DNA from: Bremerella sp. P1
Lineage (GTDB): Bacteria > Planctomycetota > Planctomycetia > Pirellulales > Pirellulaceae
Length of the DNA stretch: 64,000 nt
Assembly (NCBI RefSeq): GCF_028748185.1
Contig: NZ_CP118164.1
Location: forward strand, 5,047,814-5,111,813
Reading direction: 5' to 3'
Both the position numbers and the translations under genes were made by a program. The notes beneath the pieces were generated by a model that did not search any database, was not told the origin of the DNA, and saw only the letters and a list, made by a program, of their open reading frames with translations. Every line of letters begins with the position of its first letter. The first letter of the stretch is position 1. This document shows positions 43,064 to 51,259 of this stretch, piece by piece.

Positions 43064-44509
43064 ATGTTACGTCTGCAATATCTCGATTGCCTCACGCACT
43101 GGCGTTTATTTTTTGCGGCAGGTGCCGTGCTTGGATTTCTCATGACAATTGCTCCATGTTCCTCGGTTCAAGCGGACGATGGACTGACCGAAGAAGAAGT
43201 AGCCCAGATCGCGAACGAAGCGTACTTCTACGCCTATCCGTTGGTGATTATGGATGTCACACGCGAGGTTAGTACCAACTGTGAGGTGGCTGACCCTTCC
43301 AGTCTACAGGCTCCCGTGAATCAATTCGCGAATGCGCCTAGATTTCCGGATGCGAACTTTACTGATGTCGTGCGGCCGAATGCCGATACGCTTTACTCGA
43401 CTCTGTGGTTCGACGTCACCAAGGAGCCCCTCGTTATTCACGCTCCAGATTCTCAGGATCGTTACTACCTGCTTCCCATGCTCGACTTGTGGAGCGACGT
43501 ATTTGCTTCGCCTGGCAAGCGAACAACGGGAACTGCTGAGCAGACATTCGCAATTGTTGGTCCCCATTGGGAAGGCACACTTCCCAGCGACATGGAAGTC
43601 ATTAAAGCACCTACGAGCATGGGCTGGATCATCGGCCGAACGCAAACCAATGGTGAAGGTGATTTCGCCAATGTTCATGAGTTCCAAGCAGGTCTTAAGG
43701 CGGTTCCGCTCTCAGCATGGGGAAAAGACTACACGCCTCCCAAGGGCAAAGTAGATTCCAACGTTTCCACGGACCCTCCAACAGAACAGGTAGCCCGGAT
43801 GGATGCTGCCCAGTTCTACGGCCGCTTTATCGAACTGACGAAAGACAATCCGCCCCATCCCAACGATTACCCAATTCTGGCCCGCATGAAACGCCTTGGG
43901 TTGGAACCCGGCAAGCCATTCGATTTCGCAAAGTTGCCTGCCAATGTTCAAGCCGCTCTCAATAAGGCAATACCACACTGCCAGGAACTCCTCACAGGCG
44001 GATTGGCCAGTGCCGGAACTGTGGTCAACAACTGGGGGATGCTGATGTCGCCCATTGGGACCTACGGCACAGACTATTATCGCCGTGCATTGATCGCTTA
44101 TGGAGGCCTAGGAGCCAACGTCATTGAAGACGCGGTCTATCCCACCGCCTTCGTCGATTCCGACAACACGCCGTTCGACGCGGAAAAGACGTATGTGTTG
44201 CATTTTACGAAAGAGGAAATTCCTCCCGTTCGCGCGTTTTGGTCGCTGACGATGTACAACGACCAACAGGCATTCGCCGACAACCCGCTCAACCGTTACG
44301 CCATTGGAGATTGCGATCCATTGAGTTTTGGCGACGATGGATCGTTAACCCTTTACATTCAAAGAGATTCACCCGGAAAGGATAAGGAAAACAACTGGCT
44401 TCCAACGCCAGAGTCAGGTGGATTCAGCATGAATCTGAGATTGTATTGGCCAAAGCAAGATGTGCTCGACGGATCTTGGAAGCCACCGGCCGTCAGTCCA
44501 GTCAGGTAG
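43064..44509 (+). CDS. DUF1254/DUF1214 domain protein
   Basis: 481 residues with an N-terminal signal or anchor (WRLFFAAGAVLGFLMTIAP). The N-terminal half matches DUF1254 (IANEAYFYAYPLVIMDVTR, VVRPNADTLYSTLWFDV, YYLLPMLDLWSDVFASPGKR) and the C-terminal part DUF1214 (YVLHFTKEEIPPVRAFWSLTMYN, LYIQRDSPG, NWLPTP, FSMNLRLYWP). This combination is widespread and of unknown function. GGGAG lies well before the ATG. It has its own hairpins on both sides and is convergent with the DUF1501 gene. Confidence 0.9.
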   Translation: MLRLQYLDCLTHWRLFFAAGAVLGFLMTIAPCSSVQADDGLTEEEVAQIANEAYFYAYPLVIMDVTREVSTNCEVADPSSLQAPVNQFANAPRFPDANFTDVVRPNADTLYSTLWFDVTKEPLVIHAPDSQDRYYLLPMLDLWSDVFASPGKRTTGTAEQTFAIVGPHWEGTLPSDMEVIKAPTSMGWIIGRTQTNGEGDFANVHEFQAGLKAVPLSAWGKDYTPPKGKVDSNVSTDPPTEQVARMDAAQFYGRFIELTKDNPPHPNDYPILARMKRLGLEPGKPFDFAKLPANVQAALNKAIPHCQELLTGGLASAGTVVNNWGMLMSPIGTYGTDYYRRALIAYGGLGANVIEDAVYPTAFVDSDNTPFDAEKTYVLHFTKEEIPPVRAFWSLTMYNDQQAFADNPLNRYAIGDCDPLSFGDDGSLTLYIQRDSPGKDKENNWLPTPESGGFSMNLRLYWPKQDVLDGSWKPPAVSPVR

Positions 44510-44521
44510 TGAGGCCCCGAT

Positions 44522-44548
44522 ATCATCGCGTTCAATTTACGCGATGAT
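44522..44548. terminator. Bidirectional hairpin between convergent genes
   Basis: ATCATCGCG (44522-44530) pairs perfectly with CGCGATGAT (44540-44548) around TTCAATTTA. The stem includes the last codons and stop of the leftward DUF1501 gene and starts 12 bases after the DUF1254/1214 stop. There is no long U-run. Confidence 0.55.
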
Positions 44549-45976
44549 GTCGTCCACCACGTTGCCCTTCACGTCGGTCAAACGCATGTCGCGACCGGCG
44601 TAGCGGTAGGTGAGTCGCTCGTGGTCGAGTCCGAGAAGATGCAGGATTGTGGCGTGCCAGTCATGGATATGGACTCGTCCATCGATGGCTTCATAACCAT
44701 ATTCATCGGTCGCACCATGAACGTGGCCTCCTTTGACGCCGCCACCCGCCATCCACATTGAGAAGCCTTTGTTGTTGTGATCGCGACCATCACCTTGGGC
44801 GTAGGGTGATCGGCCGAATTCGCCACCCCACAGGACAAGCGTATCCTTCAGTAATCCACGCTGTTCGAGATCAGCCAGCAGGCCAGCGATGGGCTTATCC
44901 ACCGAACTGCAACTGCCCTGAAGCGATTCCGCCAAATTGAAATGATGGTCCCAGCCTCTCATCGTCAATTCTACAAACCGGACTCCGGACTCGATCAGCC
45001 GCCGAGCCAAAAGGCATTGACGCCCAAACGTGTCGGTTCCACCGGTGGGGCGGCCAAATCCTCCACCACCAAACATGCCCGGCCGACGACGCTGCTGTCC
45101 CGCTTGCTGTTCAATTCCGTACAGCTCTAGTGTCGCGGCGGTCTCGTTGCTGATGTCTAAGACATCCGGCATCTCGCTTTGCATTCGGAAAGCGAGTTCG
45201 TAGGAAGAGATCAATCCTTCGATTTCTGGGCTGCCGCCAAGCGAGTCGGCGGTTGAGCGATTCAAGGATTGAATCAAGTCGAGTTGGGTGCGTTGGGCGT
45301 CTCGACTACGACGATCGTTCTTCAAGTTGCTGATCGTCTCTCCGGAACCGAATCCTCTTCGACTGATCCGTGTTCCCTGGTACATCGCCGGCAAGAACGA
45401 AGATCCGTAGTTTGCCGCTCCGCCATTGTTTCGGGGTGGGTTGATCGAGACGAATCCCGGCAGGTCTGTGTTTTCTGTCCCTAGCCCGTAGAGGACCCAC
45501 GCACCTAGGCTGGGGCGTGAAAACTGAAAGATGCCGCAATGGAGTTGGAGGAATGCCTGGGAATGCGCTGGCAAGTTAGTATGCATTCCGTTGAGGACAC
45601 AGAGCTTGTCCGCGTGGGTCGCAACATTCGAGAACAACTCGCTTACCCAAAGCCCACTCTCTCCGTGCTGCTTGAACTGGAAGGGTGAGCCCAGCAGCTT
45701 TCCGCTTCGGCCGCCTCCTTGGTTTCGTGGCGTTGGCTTGCCATCATCGGCAAGAAGTTGTGGCTTGTAGTCGAAAGTGTCCAGGTGGCTGGGACCGCCT
45801 TCCATGCATAGGAAGATGACACGCTTAGCCTTGGGCTCAAAGTGAGTCTTCTTCGAGCCAAGCGGATTGGCCATCGCCTCTTCGGCATGAGCAGCCTGGC
45901 TATGCGCAAGTGCTGCAAACGCAAGGTAGCCGAAACCGGAAGCGGATGACTGTAGGAAATTTCTGCGTGAGTGCAT
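44537..45976 (-). CDS. DUF1501 protein (Tat-exported, sulfatase-like fold)
   Basis: 479 residues from ATG 45976. It begins MHSRRNFLQSSASGFGYLAF, a twin-arginine signal; the frame reaches further upstream but overlaps the preceding gene. DUF1501 is related to the alkaline phosphatase/sulfatase fold: FLCMEGGPSHLDTFDYKP, LCVLNGMHTNLPAHSQ, RGWDHHFNLAESL, LWGGEFGRSPYAQG-DGRDH and LLGLDHERLTYRYAGRD are all characteristic. No sulfatase CxPxR site is present. It follows the PSD1 gene by 10 bases, the standard planctomycete pairing. The role is unknown; the pair is thought to act together outside the cytoplasm. Confidence 0.93.
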   Translation of the reverse strand: MHSRRNFLQSSASGFGYLAFAALAHSQAAHAEEAMANPLGSKKTHFEPKAKRVIFLCMEGGPSHLDTFDYKPQLLADDGKPTPRNQGGGRSGKLLGSPFQFKQHGESGLWVSELFSNVATHADKLCVLNGMHTNLPAHSQAFLQLHCGIFQFSRPSLGAWVLYGLGTENTDLPGFVSINPPRNNGGAANYGSSFLPAMYQGTRISRRGFGSGETISNLKNDRRSRDAQRTQLDLIQSLNRSTADSLGGSPEIEGLISSYELAFRMQSEMPDVLDISNETAATLELYGIEQQAGQQRRRPGMFGGGGFGRPTGGTDTFGRQCLLARRLIESGVRFVELTMRGWDHHFNLAESLQGSCSSVDKPIAGLLADLEQRGLLKDTLVLWGGEFGRSPYAQGDGRDHNNKGFSMWMAGGGVKGGHVHGATDEYGYEAIDGRVHIHDWHATILHLLGLDHERLTYRYAGRDMRLTDVKGNVVDDIIA

Positions 45977-45986
45977 GTTTTGTGTC

Positions 45987-48509
45987 TCACCGTCGATATT
46001 GGAATTCAGCACTCGCAAACAACGCCTGGCAAAAGGCGCTCCAGCGAGCCTGATCAGGGTTTTGTCGATTGAAGCGAATGCGAACGGGGGTATCAGCCTT
46101 GTAAGAAGCAAGGAAGACCTTGGCTTGATCGCGTTCCTGCGCGGTCGCCTCACGACCGAAGAACTGCACAAATGCCGCTTCGATTCGTTTTTTCTCATCC
46201 GAGATTTTCAACAACTGTTGGGCTGCCGCATCCGAATCTCGTAAAACGAAGTCGTTATTGAGGAGGTACAGGCCTTGCGATGGAACGGTCGTCTGTTGTC
46301 GATGGGCGGTAATCAAGGAAGGGTCAGCCGCATCAAACAGAGCGAGTGACTCAGGCAGATTGTCTCGAATGACGGGCAGGTAAATCGATCGATGGACGTT
46401 GTCTGGATCATCGATCGATCGCGAAATAGGAACGAAGCCAAACCGATCGACCGGCCCGTCACTTTGCGTGGCAACGGCAGAGCCGATCGGTGGTTTCGCT
46501 TCCAAGCGTCCGCTGACCGCCAACATGGCGTCACGAAGACTTTCGGCATCGAGACGCCGCGGTGACATTCGCCACAGTAGGATGTTGTCAGGATCCATTC
46601 GGAACGCTTGATCTTCTCTGGTAGAACTCAGCTGATATACACGACTCGTGATGATTCGGCGAATCAGTCGCTTGACACTCCAACCATCATTCATGAAGGA
46701 AATGGCGAGATGATCCAGCAGTTCTGGATTGGAAGGCGCTTGGCCGGCATGTCCAAAGTCGTCGGCGGTGGGCACTAATCCGCGGCCAAAGAGTTGAAGC
46801 CAGATGCGATTGACCATCACGCGTGCCGTCAGCGGGTTGTCGCGAGCGACGATCCATTCTGCCAACTCGAGCCGACCACTATTGCGTCGCGAGATTTCAA
46901 GCGGCGTGCTGCAAAGTACCTGCAAAGTGCCACGCGGTATCGATCCCTTTTCAGGCGAATCGTACTCGCCCCGACTGTACACGGGGCTGTCCGAAATCAC
47001 TTGTGTGCCATCGTAGCTAAAACGGTTGGCGCCTTGCCCGAATGCGAACGGACGGCCAGATCGAAACTGGGGACCGGAGCGTTTGTCACGTACCCCCATC
47101 GCCAGCATCTTAGGTTCGCCGCTGCTTTCGTAAAGATCCAGCTGGGCTTGCAGCAGCGAGATTCTGCCGGAAGTCAGGAATCGTTGCACAGGATCGCGCA
47201 GATCACGAATCTGCTCCTGAATCTGTTGGATCTGATCTTCGATGCGGGTGCGTTCTCGATCGGAAAGATCGGAAACCGCTACGTCAAAATCGGCATCGTC
47301 GGGTAGCGTCAAAAGCCTACTAGGACGTTGTGCGTTGATATAACGAATCGTTCCATAGCATGTTTCCGTACTGCGGAAAATGCCTGCCAAGGCATAGTAG
47401 TCTGCCTGAGGAATCGGATCGAACTTGTGATCGTGGCAGCGTGCGCAGGCAGCCGTGACGCCCAGAAATGCCTGGGTTGTCACATCAATCTGCTCATCGG
47501 CTACGTCCAGTTCATGCTTTAGGCCACTTCTCTCGTTAAGAGTCTTGGTACCCAGAGCCAGGAAGCCGGTGGCGATCATGTGTTCCGCCCGCTGCTGGGG
47601 GTTCTCATACGGCATTAGGTCGCCGGCCAACTGCTCTTTGACATATTGGTCGTACGGTTTGTCATCATTAAAGGCATCGATGACATAATCACGATACCTC
47701 CACGCATGAGGGTAGAAGAAGTTCACCGTGCTACCGGTGCTCTCCGCATACCGCGAGACGTCCAGCCAATGACGAGCCCACTTTTCTCCGAAGTGTGGAG
47801 ATGCCAGTAGTCGGTCGACCACTGCTTCGTACGCCGCTGGGGAGTCATCGGTTACGAATGCCGTAACTTCCTTCTCCGTTGGAGGCAGACCGGTGAGATC
47901 AAAGCTCAGGCGACGCAGGAGCGTTCTCTTATCTGCATCATCAACCGGTGAGATGCCGTGAGATTCAAGCTGGGCGAGAACGAACCGGTCTATTTCTGTC
48001 TTGGGCCAGTCACCGCGATTAACGTCAGGGATGGCTTGGTCTTGTGGAGGCTGGAAAGCCCAGTGCTTTCGACCTTCTTCGATGTCGATACCATATCGAT
48101 GAACTTCGACGGACTCCCCTTCGCGGGGATCGAACGCGCCTAGCGTGATCCACTTCTCGAAGTCGGCAATGACCTCGGGAGATAGCTTCTTTTGGGGGGG
48201 CATTTGCAAATCATCGTTAGCGTGCCGGATCGCTTCGATCAGTAAACTCTCTTTCAGACTCTCAGGCACCACAGCCGGGCCTCGATCACCCCCTCGCCGG
48301 CTCCCGGAACGCGTGTCCAGTACTAAGCCGCCTTCAATTTCATCCGCTTCAGCGGAGTGGCAGGAATAACACTCCTGCACCAATACGGGGCGAATCTTCT
48401 TCTCGAAAAACTGCAACGATTCGGCATCCGAAAGCTCGTCGGCAGCGAGGCCGCCAAGCGGAAGGAACACGGCAAAGGTAGCTAGTGCGAAGAGGAATAG
48501 ACTGCGCAT
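45987..48509 (-). CDS. PSD1/planctomycete cytochrome C (DUF1549-DUF1553) protein
   Basis: 840 residues with a signal peptide (MRSLFLFALATFAVFLPLGGLAA). A c-type haem site near the N-terminus (Cys47-YS-Cys50-His51) forms the planctomycete cytochrome domain. DUF1549 follows (about 173-380, DRFVLAQLESHGI, LTGLPPTEKEV, second CARCHDH at Cys355), then DUF1553 (about 535-810, RLELAEWIVARDNPLTARVMVNR, RRLDAESLRDAML). It lacks the long inserted domain seen in the second PSD1 protein of this window (59098-62139). It is translated with the downstream DUF1501 gene (10 bp between). Electron transfer linked to breakdown of carbohydrate-derived compounds is inferred from the family. Confidence 0.93.
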   Translation of the reverse strand: MRSLFLFALATFAVFLPLGGLAADELSDAESLQFFEKKIRPVLVQECYSCHSAEADEIEGGLVLDTRSGSRRGGDRGPAVVPESLKESLLIEAIRHANDDLQMPPQKKLSPEVIADFEKWITLGAFDPREGESVEVHRYGIDIEEGRKHWAFQPPQDQAIPDVNRGDWPKTEIDRFVLAQLESHGISPVDDADKRTLLRRLSFDLTGLPPTEKEVTAFVTDDSPAAYEAVVDRLLASPHFGEKWARHWLDVSRYAESTGSTVNFFYPHAWRYRDYVIDAFNDDKPYDQYVKEQLAGDLMPYENPQQRAEHMIATGFLALGTKTLNERSGLKHELDVADEQIDVTTQAFLGVTAACARCHDHKFDPIPQADYYALAGIFRSTETCYGTIRYINAQRPSRLLTLPDDADFDVAVSDLSDRERTRIEDQIQQIQEQIRDLRDPVQRFLTSGRISLLQAQLDLYESSGEPKMLAMGVRDKRSGPQFRSGRPFAFGQGANRFSYDGTQVISDSPVYSRGEYDSPEKGSIPRGTLQVLCSTPLEISRRNSGRLELAEWIVARDNPLTARVMVNRIWLQLFGRGLVPTADDFGHAGQAPSNPELLDHLAISFMNDGWSVKRLIRRIITSRVYQLSSTREDQAFRMDPDNILLWRMSPRRLDAESLRDAMLAVSGRLEAKPPIGSAVATQSDGPVDRFGFVPISRSIDDPDNVHRSIYLPVIRDNLPESLALFDAADPSLITAHRQQTTVPSQGLYLLNNDFVLRDSDAAAQQLLKISDEKKRIEAAFVQFFGREATAQERDQAKVFLASYKADTPVRIRFNRQNPDQARWSAFCQALFASAEFQYRR

Positions 48510-48803
48510 TGAAAAGTGAACCCCCCTACCAGTCGCCGTAAATTACGAGTTATCAACTAGTGGATTGCCCTGATGCTGTAGCGCCGGTGCTTCCGGCCAT
48601 TGAACACTCTAAACCCCATCCCGACTCGCAGGTTTCTCAAAAATCACGTGACATCATGATTTCCAGACGATCGAGTAGCTGGAGAAGAAGCTTTGCTCCC
48701 GTCACATGTCGTAGAGCCACATGCTGGCGACGTTCCACTCCGGGGGTCACATCAGATTGTGCGGAACATTTCGCTGCGGAGAGTGCTCGGCTTTATGGGT
48801 AAA

Positions 48804-49751
48804 TCATTGCCGTTCGCGTTCGCTATTCCGCAGTTTGGGGCAAAGCACGATCCTGATGCCGATATAAGGAGCCGAGTTGAGATCGTGATGAGCGTTCCGC
48901 ATGGCAGATCGGCAGTAGTGGTAATGGCTAAGCCAGCTTCCTCCACGAATGACGCGGCCTTGGCCATTTCCCCTTTCGGGACCTTGCGGATTCTTACCAC
49001 GCGGTAGCTTAGGACTATATTCGTCCAGGCACCATTCCCAAACATTTCCGTGCATATCGTAGATGCCCCATGGATTGGCACGGTAACTCTCGACAGGCGC
49101 CAACGTGGGAAAACCATCGTCAAGCCGAGAATCGGAATAGCGATATTCAGAAGGGTCAAAACTCAAAAGCTGTTTGTCCGCAAAATTGCCAAACTCGGGA
49201 AGCATTTGCTCGGAATCACCAAAGCAAAAGCTCGTTGAGGTTCCCGCTCGACATGCGTATTCCCACTGGGCTTCCGTCGGCATCGCGTACTCCCAGTCAT
49301 CGGGAATTTGACCGGCCTCCTTTTCACGCTTGGTGAGCATTTCAGCAAAGCGTCGTGCATCACCACTTCGCATATCGGCTGCGGGATAGTTCTCGCCCAG
49401 CGAGCTTCTGGGGGACCGGTTCGTGATCAACTTGTATTCGGCTTCGGTGACTTCATGTTGGCTGATCCAGAAACCATGCTCAAACGTAACCTCGACTTGA
49501 CCTTCGTCGTCGTGTCGATGCGATTCCTGGTCAGGGCTTCCCATGGTGAATTTGCCTGGCGGGCACCAACAGAATGGGATTTTCACGCTGTTGATGGTGC
49601 GTTCGCCTGCCGTGGTTCCCTGGATGTCCTGCGAAGAAAGCGTACGCACGGGATCATCGGCCCACGTTGTCGAGGAACCAATCAGGCAGACGGCAAGGAC
49701 TCCAAGGAAGTTCCAGGTCGATAGCGGCTGGGGTGTTGCTGAATCTGACAT
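48804..49751 (-). CDS. Secreted formylglycine-generating-enzyme-like protein
   Basis: 315 residues, signal peptide with cleavage after TTWA. The FGE-sulfatase (SUMF1) fold is clear: PGKFTMGSPDQE, FWISQHEVTEAEY, MPTEAQWEYACRAG, NPWGIYDMHGNVWEWCLDEY, RVIRGGSWLSHYHYCRSAMRNA. Active FGE has two cysteines in the final block; here the first position reads LSHYHYC, with Ser where the first Cys would be, and only one Cys is kept. It is therefore probably not a sulfatase-activating enzyme; many such secreted homologues bind ligands or modify other targets. The frame begins at a TTG; ATG 49751 is used. No sulfatase gene is in the window. Confidence 0.85.
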   Translation of the reverse strand: MSDSATPQPLSTWNFLGVLAVCLIGSSTTWADDPVRTLSSQDIQGTTAGERTINSVKIPFCWCPPGKFTMGSPDQESHRHDDEGQVEVTFEHGFWISQHEVTEAEYKLITNRSPRSSLGENYPAADMRSGDARRFAEMLTKREKEAGQIPDDWEYAMPTEAQWEYACRAGTSTSFCFGDSEQMLPEFGNFADKQLLSFDPSEYRYSDSRLDDGFPTLAPVESYRANPWGIYDMHGNVWEWCLDEYSPKLPRGKNPQGPERGNGQGRVIRGGSWLSHYHYCRSAMRNAHHDLNSAPYIGIRIVLCPKLRNSERERQ

Positions 49752-49773
49752 CAAATTCTTGGTGAGGTCGGAT

Positions 49774-51147
49774 CTAGGTCATAAGTTCATCCAGGGGACC
49801 ATCCTGGTCGAGGTGATCAAGTTTCGGGTCCGGTTGTCCAAGACGATCACGCGGAGCACCGGCCGCGTGCAGCAGAGAAGTGTAGAAGTTGGCAACCGTG
49901 CGGTGCCCTGTCTCTCCGTAACGCGGGTAACACAGATATCGCCCGCGGGTTTTCAAGCGACTTCCCAAATCGCCTAGCACGACGATTGGCCATTCCCAGC
50001 AGCGGCTGTGATGCCCCTCAGCCGCATCGGAAAGATAGACGATGACTGTGTTGTCGAGCATCGTACCGTTTCCTTCGGGAACTCGCTGTAGTTTGTCGGC
50101 CAAGTGTGCCACGAGCTGGAAGTGGAACTGGCGAATCTTTATCGATAGCTGTTCCCAGGTCATTCCGTCATAGCTTTGACCATGCCCGATGCTATGCTTG
50201 CCGAAGTTGATTCCCAGGCCGGTAAACTTCACGCTGAAATAAGGATCGCCACAGCCTGAAGCGATCGTAAGTACGTTGGTCAGTCCACTAATCAGCGCTG
50301 CGGCGCCGATATCAAACTGCGCTTCCAAGCGGTCCGTTTCAACGTCGCTAAAGTACTTGTCGTTGGTTTGGGGCTTGTTGTTCTGAAGTGCTTCTTGATT
50401 ATCAAGTAATCGGCCCTGGCGGTTTCGCATCGACTCGAACGCACTCAGGTAGCTGCCCAGTTTCTCGCGCTCCGTCGAGTTCAGCTGACGCTGCAATCGC
50501 TTCACGTCATCAACCATGAAGTCCAATAGGTTGGTCTTGGAATGAAAAGTCTTCGCCGCTGCCCCATCGGCGACGCTGCCAAACAGTTGTTGATAGGCCA
50601 GGTCTGGACGGCATTGCGTCGGAACCTTCTTGCCTCGTTCAAGCGCCGAAGTGTTGTAGATAATTGAATGCTCCGGTCGATCAGATATGCCCAAACCGAC
50701 TTGCGGAAAGATCGATGGCAGTGCTTTTGCCAAAGCCATGTCGATGGTTTCGCCAAATGCCCCAGCTTTGCTGGAATAGACGCCTAGGGCCCCGAAGTTA
50801 TTCGAGTGGCCACCTCCGCAGATTCGACTGGAGAGCCCCTGAATGACGGCCAATCGATCCTTAAAAGGGCTGAGGGGCTGCATCGCCTCGGACAATTCGT
50901 GGTCCGCCAAGGAGATATCCTGTAACTCGCTAACATCATTGCGGCTTTGAGCGCTGTTCTTACGCGGAATCGTGGTCGGCTGTGCCTGATTGGGGTTAAA
51001 GCCGTTTCCCTCCATCACGAATACGATTCGTTTCGGCTCGAAATTACCAGCTTCCTCGGCGGCAAGATGGCGAACGAACGGAGACAGCAGGATGCCTGAG
51101 GCTCCGAGCGAAATTCCCTGCAGGATGTTTCGACGCGTCAGGTTCAT
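49774..51147 (-). CDS. DUF1552 protein (Tat-exported)
   Basis: 457 residues from ATG 51147, beginning MNLTRRNILQGISLGASGIL, a twin-arginine signal. The DUF1552 pattern is clear (FVMEGNGFNPNQ, RLAVIQGLSSRICGGGHSNNFGALG, LGISDRPEHSIIYNTSA, HSIGHGQSYDGM, YLSDAAEGHHSRCWEWPIVVLGD). DUF1552 is a DUF1501-like relative that travels with DUF1592-type cytochrome proteins. Here it follows the DUF1592-type gene on the same strand (112 bp between), and the FGE-like gene is 22 bp further downstream. Catalytic function is unknown. Confidence 0.92.
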   Translation of the reverse strand: MNLTRRNILQGISLGASGILLSPFVRHLAAEEAGNFEPKRIVFVMEGNGFNPNQAQPTTIPRKNSAQSRNDVSELQDISLADHELSEAMQPLSPFKDRLAVIQGLSSRICGGGHSNNFGALGVYSSKAGAFGETIDMALAKALPSIFPQVGLGISDRPEHSIIYNTSALERGKKVPTQCRPDLAYQQLFGSVADGAAAKTFHSKTNLLDFMVDDVKRLQRQLNSTEREKLGSYLSAFESMRNRQGRLLDNQEALQNNKPQTNDKYFSDVETDRLEAQFDIGAAALISGLTNVLTIASGCGDPYFSVKFTGLGINFGKHSIGHGQSYDGMTWEQLSIKIRQFHFQLVAHLADKLQRVPEGNGTMLDNTVIVYLSDAAEGHHSRCWEWPIVVLGDLGSRLKTRGRYLCYPRYGETGHRTVANFYTSLLHAAGAPRDRLGQPDPKLDHLDQDGPLDELMT

Positions 51148-51259
51148 TTTCGGCTCCAATGGCAGAAGAGGAGAAGCGGTAGCCAATCGCCGGTACGGCA
51201 ACATAAAAACCTAATAAGCCATAATCAAATGACCTAAGTTCGGCGGAGGTTTCGTCGTA

